Origin: GCA-002779465 sp964596535 | GTDB lineage: Bacteria; Desulfobacterota; Desulfobacteria; Desulfobacterales; UBA2156 | Direction of reading: 5' to 3' | Assembly (NCBI GenBank): GCA_964596535.1 | Contig: CAZQUR010000144.1 | Location: forward strand, 1-5,313 | Length of the DNA stretch: 5,313 nucleotides | Shown: positions 5,313-5,313 of the stretch, one piece after another | Numbering within the stretch: the stretch's first letter is position 1 | Layout: every line of letters starts with the position of its first letter | Notes under the pieces: generated by a model | The model's database searches: none | Seen by the model: the letters and a program-made list of their open reading frames with translations, nothing else | Told to the model about the DNA's origin: nothing | Translations under genes and position numbers: made by a program

Positions 5313-5313
5313 A

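Larger units (their letters stand above)
5194..5313 (-). other. Intergenic leader upstream of the sigma factor
   Basis: About 120 bases with no recognisable gene. Besides the promoter candidates and inverted repeats it contains a CGGCGGCGG-rich stretch (about 5247-5260) followed by a T-rich run on the minus strand (about 5224-5233). Two minus-strand frames stay open from the window edge, one ending at 5221 and one at 5196. Either could be the very end of an upstream gene or simple chance; neither encodes anything I recognise. Confidence 0.4.

Noticed and set aside
5200..5313. ECF-type autoregulatory promoter (GGAAC or AAC -35 with a GTC/CGT -10)
   Set aside because: GGAGAAT, CAACG and GGAAAG were considered as -35, but none has a plausible -10 about 16 bases further on.

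Overview
The window holds one tightly packed block of seven genes, all on the minus strand, so transcription runs from about position 5290 down to position 5. Nothing in it looks like a mobile element, CRISPR array, tRNA or rRNA. The plus strand carries only shadow reading frames. The moderately high GC, the strong GGAGG-type ribosome binding sites and the protein families suggest a Gram-negative, probably anaerobic proteobacterium. A sulfate-reducer-like member of the former Deltaproteobacteria (Desulfobacterota) is my best guess, but this is inference from style rather than a marker gene.

Layout in transcription order. At 5200-5313 there is a leader and promoter region with two perfect inverted repeats lying on promoter-like hexamers. 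At 4597-5193 there is an ECF-type sigma factor. At 4038-4544 there is a membrane-anchored anti-sigma factor with an HxxxCxxC zinc-binding motif. At 3566-4048 there is a small membrane-anchored periplasmic helical protein of the CnrX/ZraP-like 'periplasmic heavy metal sensor' type. At 2316-3566 there is a MacB/FtsX-type ABC permease. At 1655-2323 there is its ATPase (LolD/MacB class). At 1251-1658 there is a secreted, cysteine-free protein with a probable thioredoxin-like fold. At 5-1243 there is a second permease, clearly a paralogue of the first. From the anti-sigma gene onward every junction overlaps or is separated by only 7 bases, so the genes are almost certainly co-transcribed and largely co-translated. 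The last stop codon is 4 bases from the window edge, so the operon may continue.

How it may work together (inference). The first three genes look like a CnrYXH-style trans-envelope switch: a periplasmic metal-responsive protein, a membrane anti-sigma factor and a sigma factor. The last four (two paralogous MacB-like permeases, one ATPase, one periplasmic thioredoxin-like protein) have the same parts list as the ABC/thioredoxin accessory module of FetMP/P19-type iron uptake systems (FetB-FetC-FetD-FetE/F in enterobacteria, Cj1661-Cj1665 in Campylobacter). The notable point is the physical fusion of a sigma/anti-sigma/metal-sensor module to this transporter module in one operon, which suggests envelope metal or redox stress directly controls the transporter.
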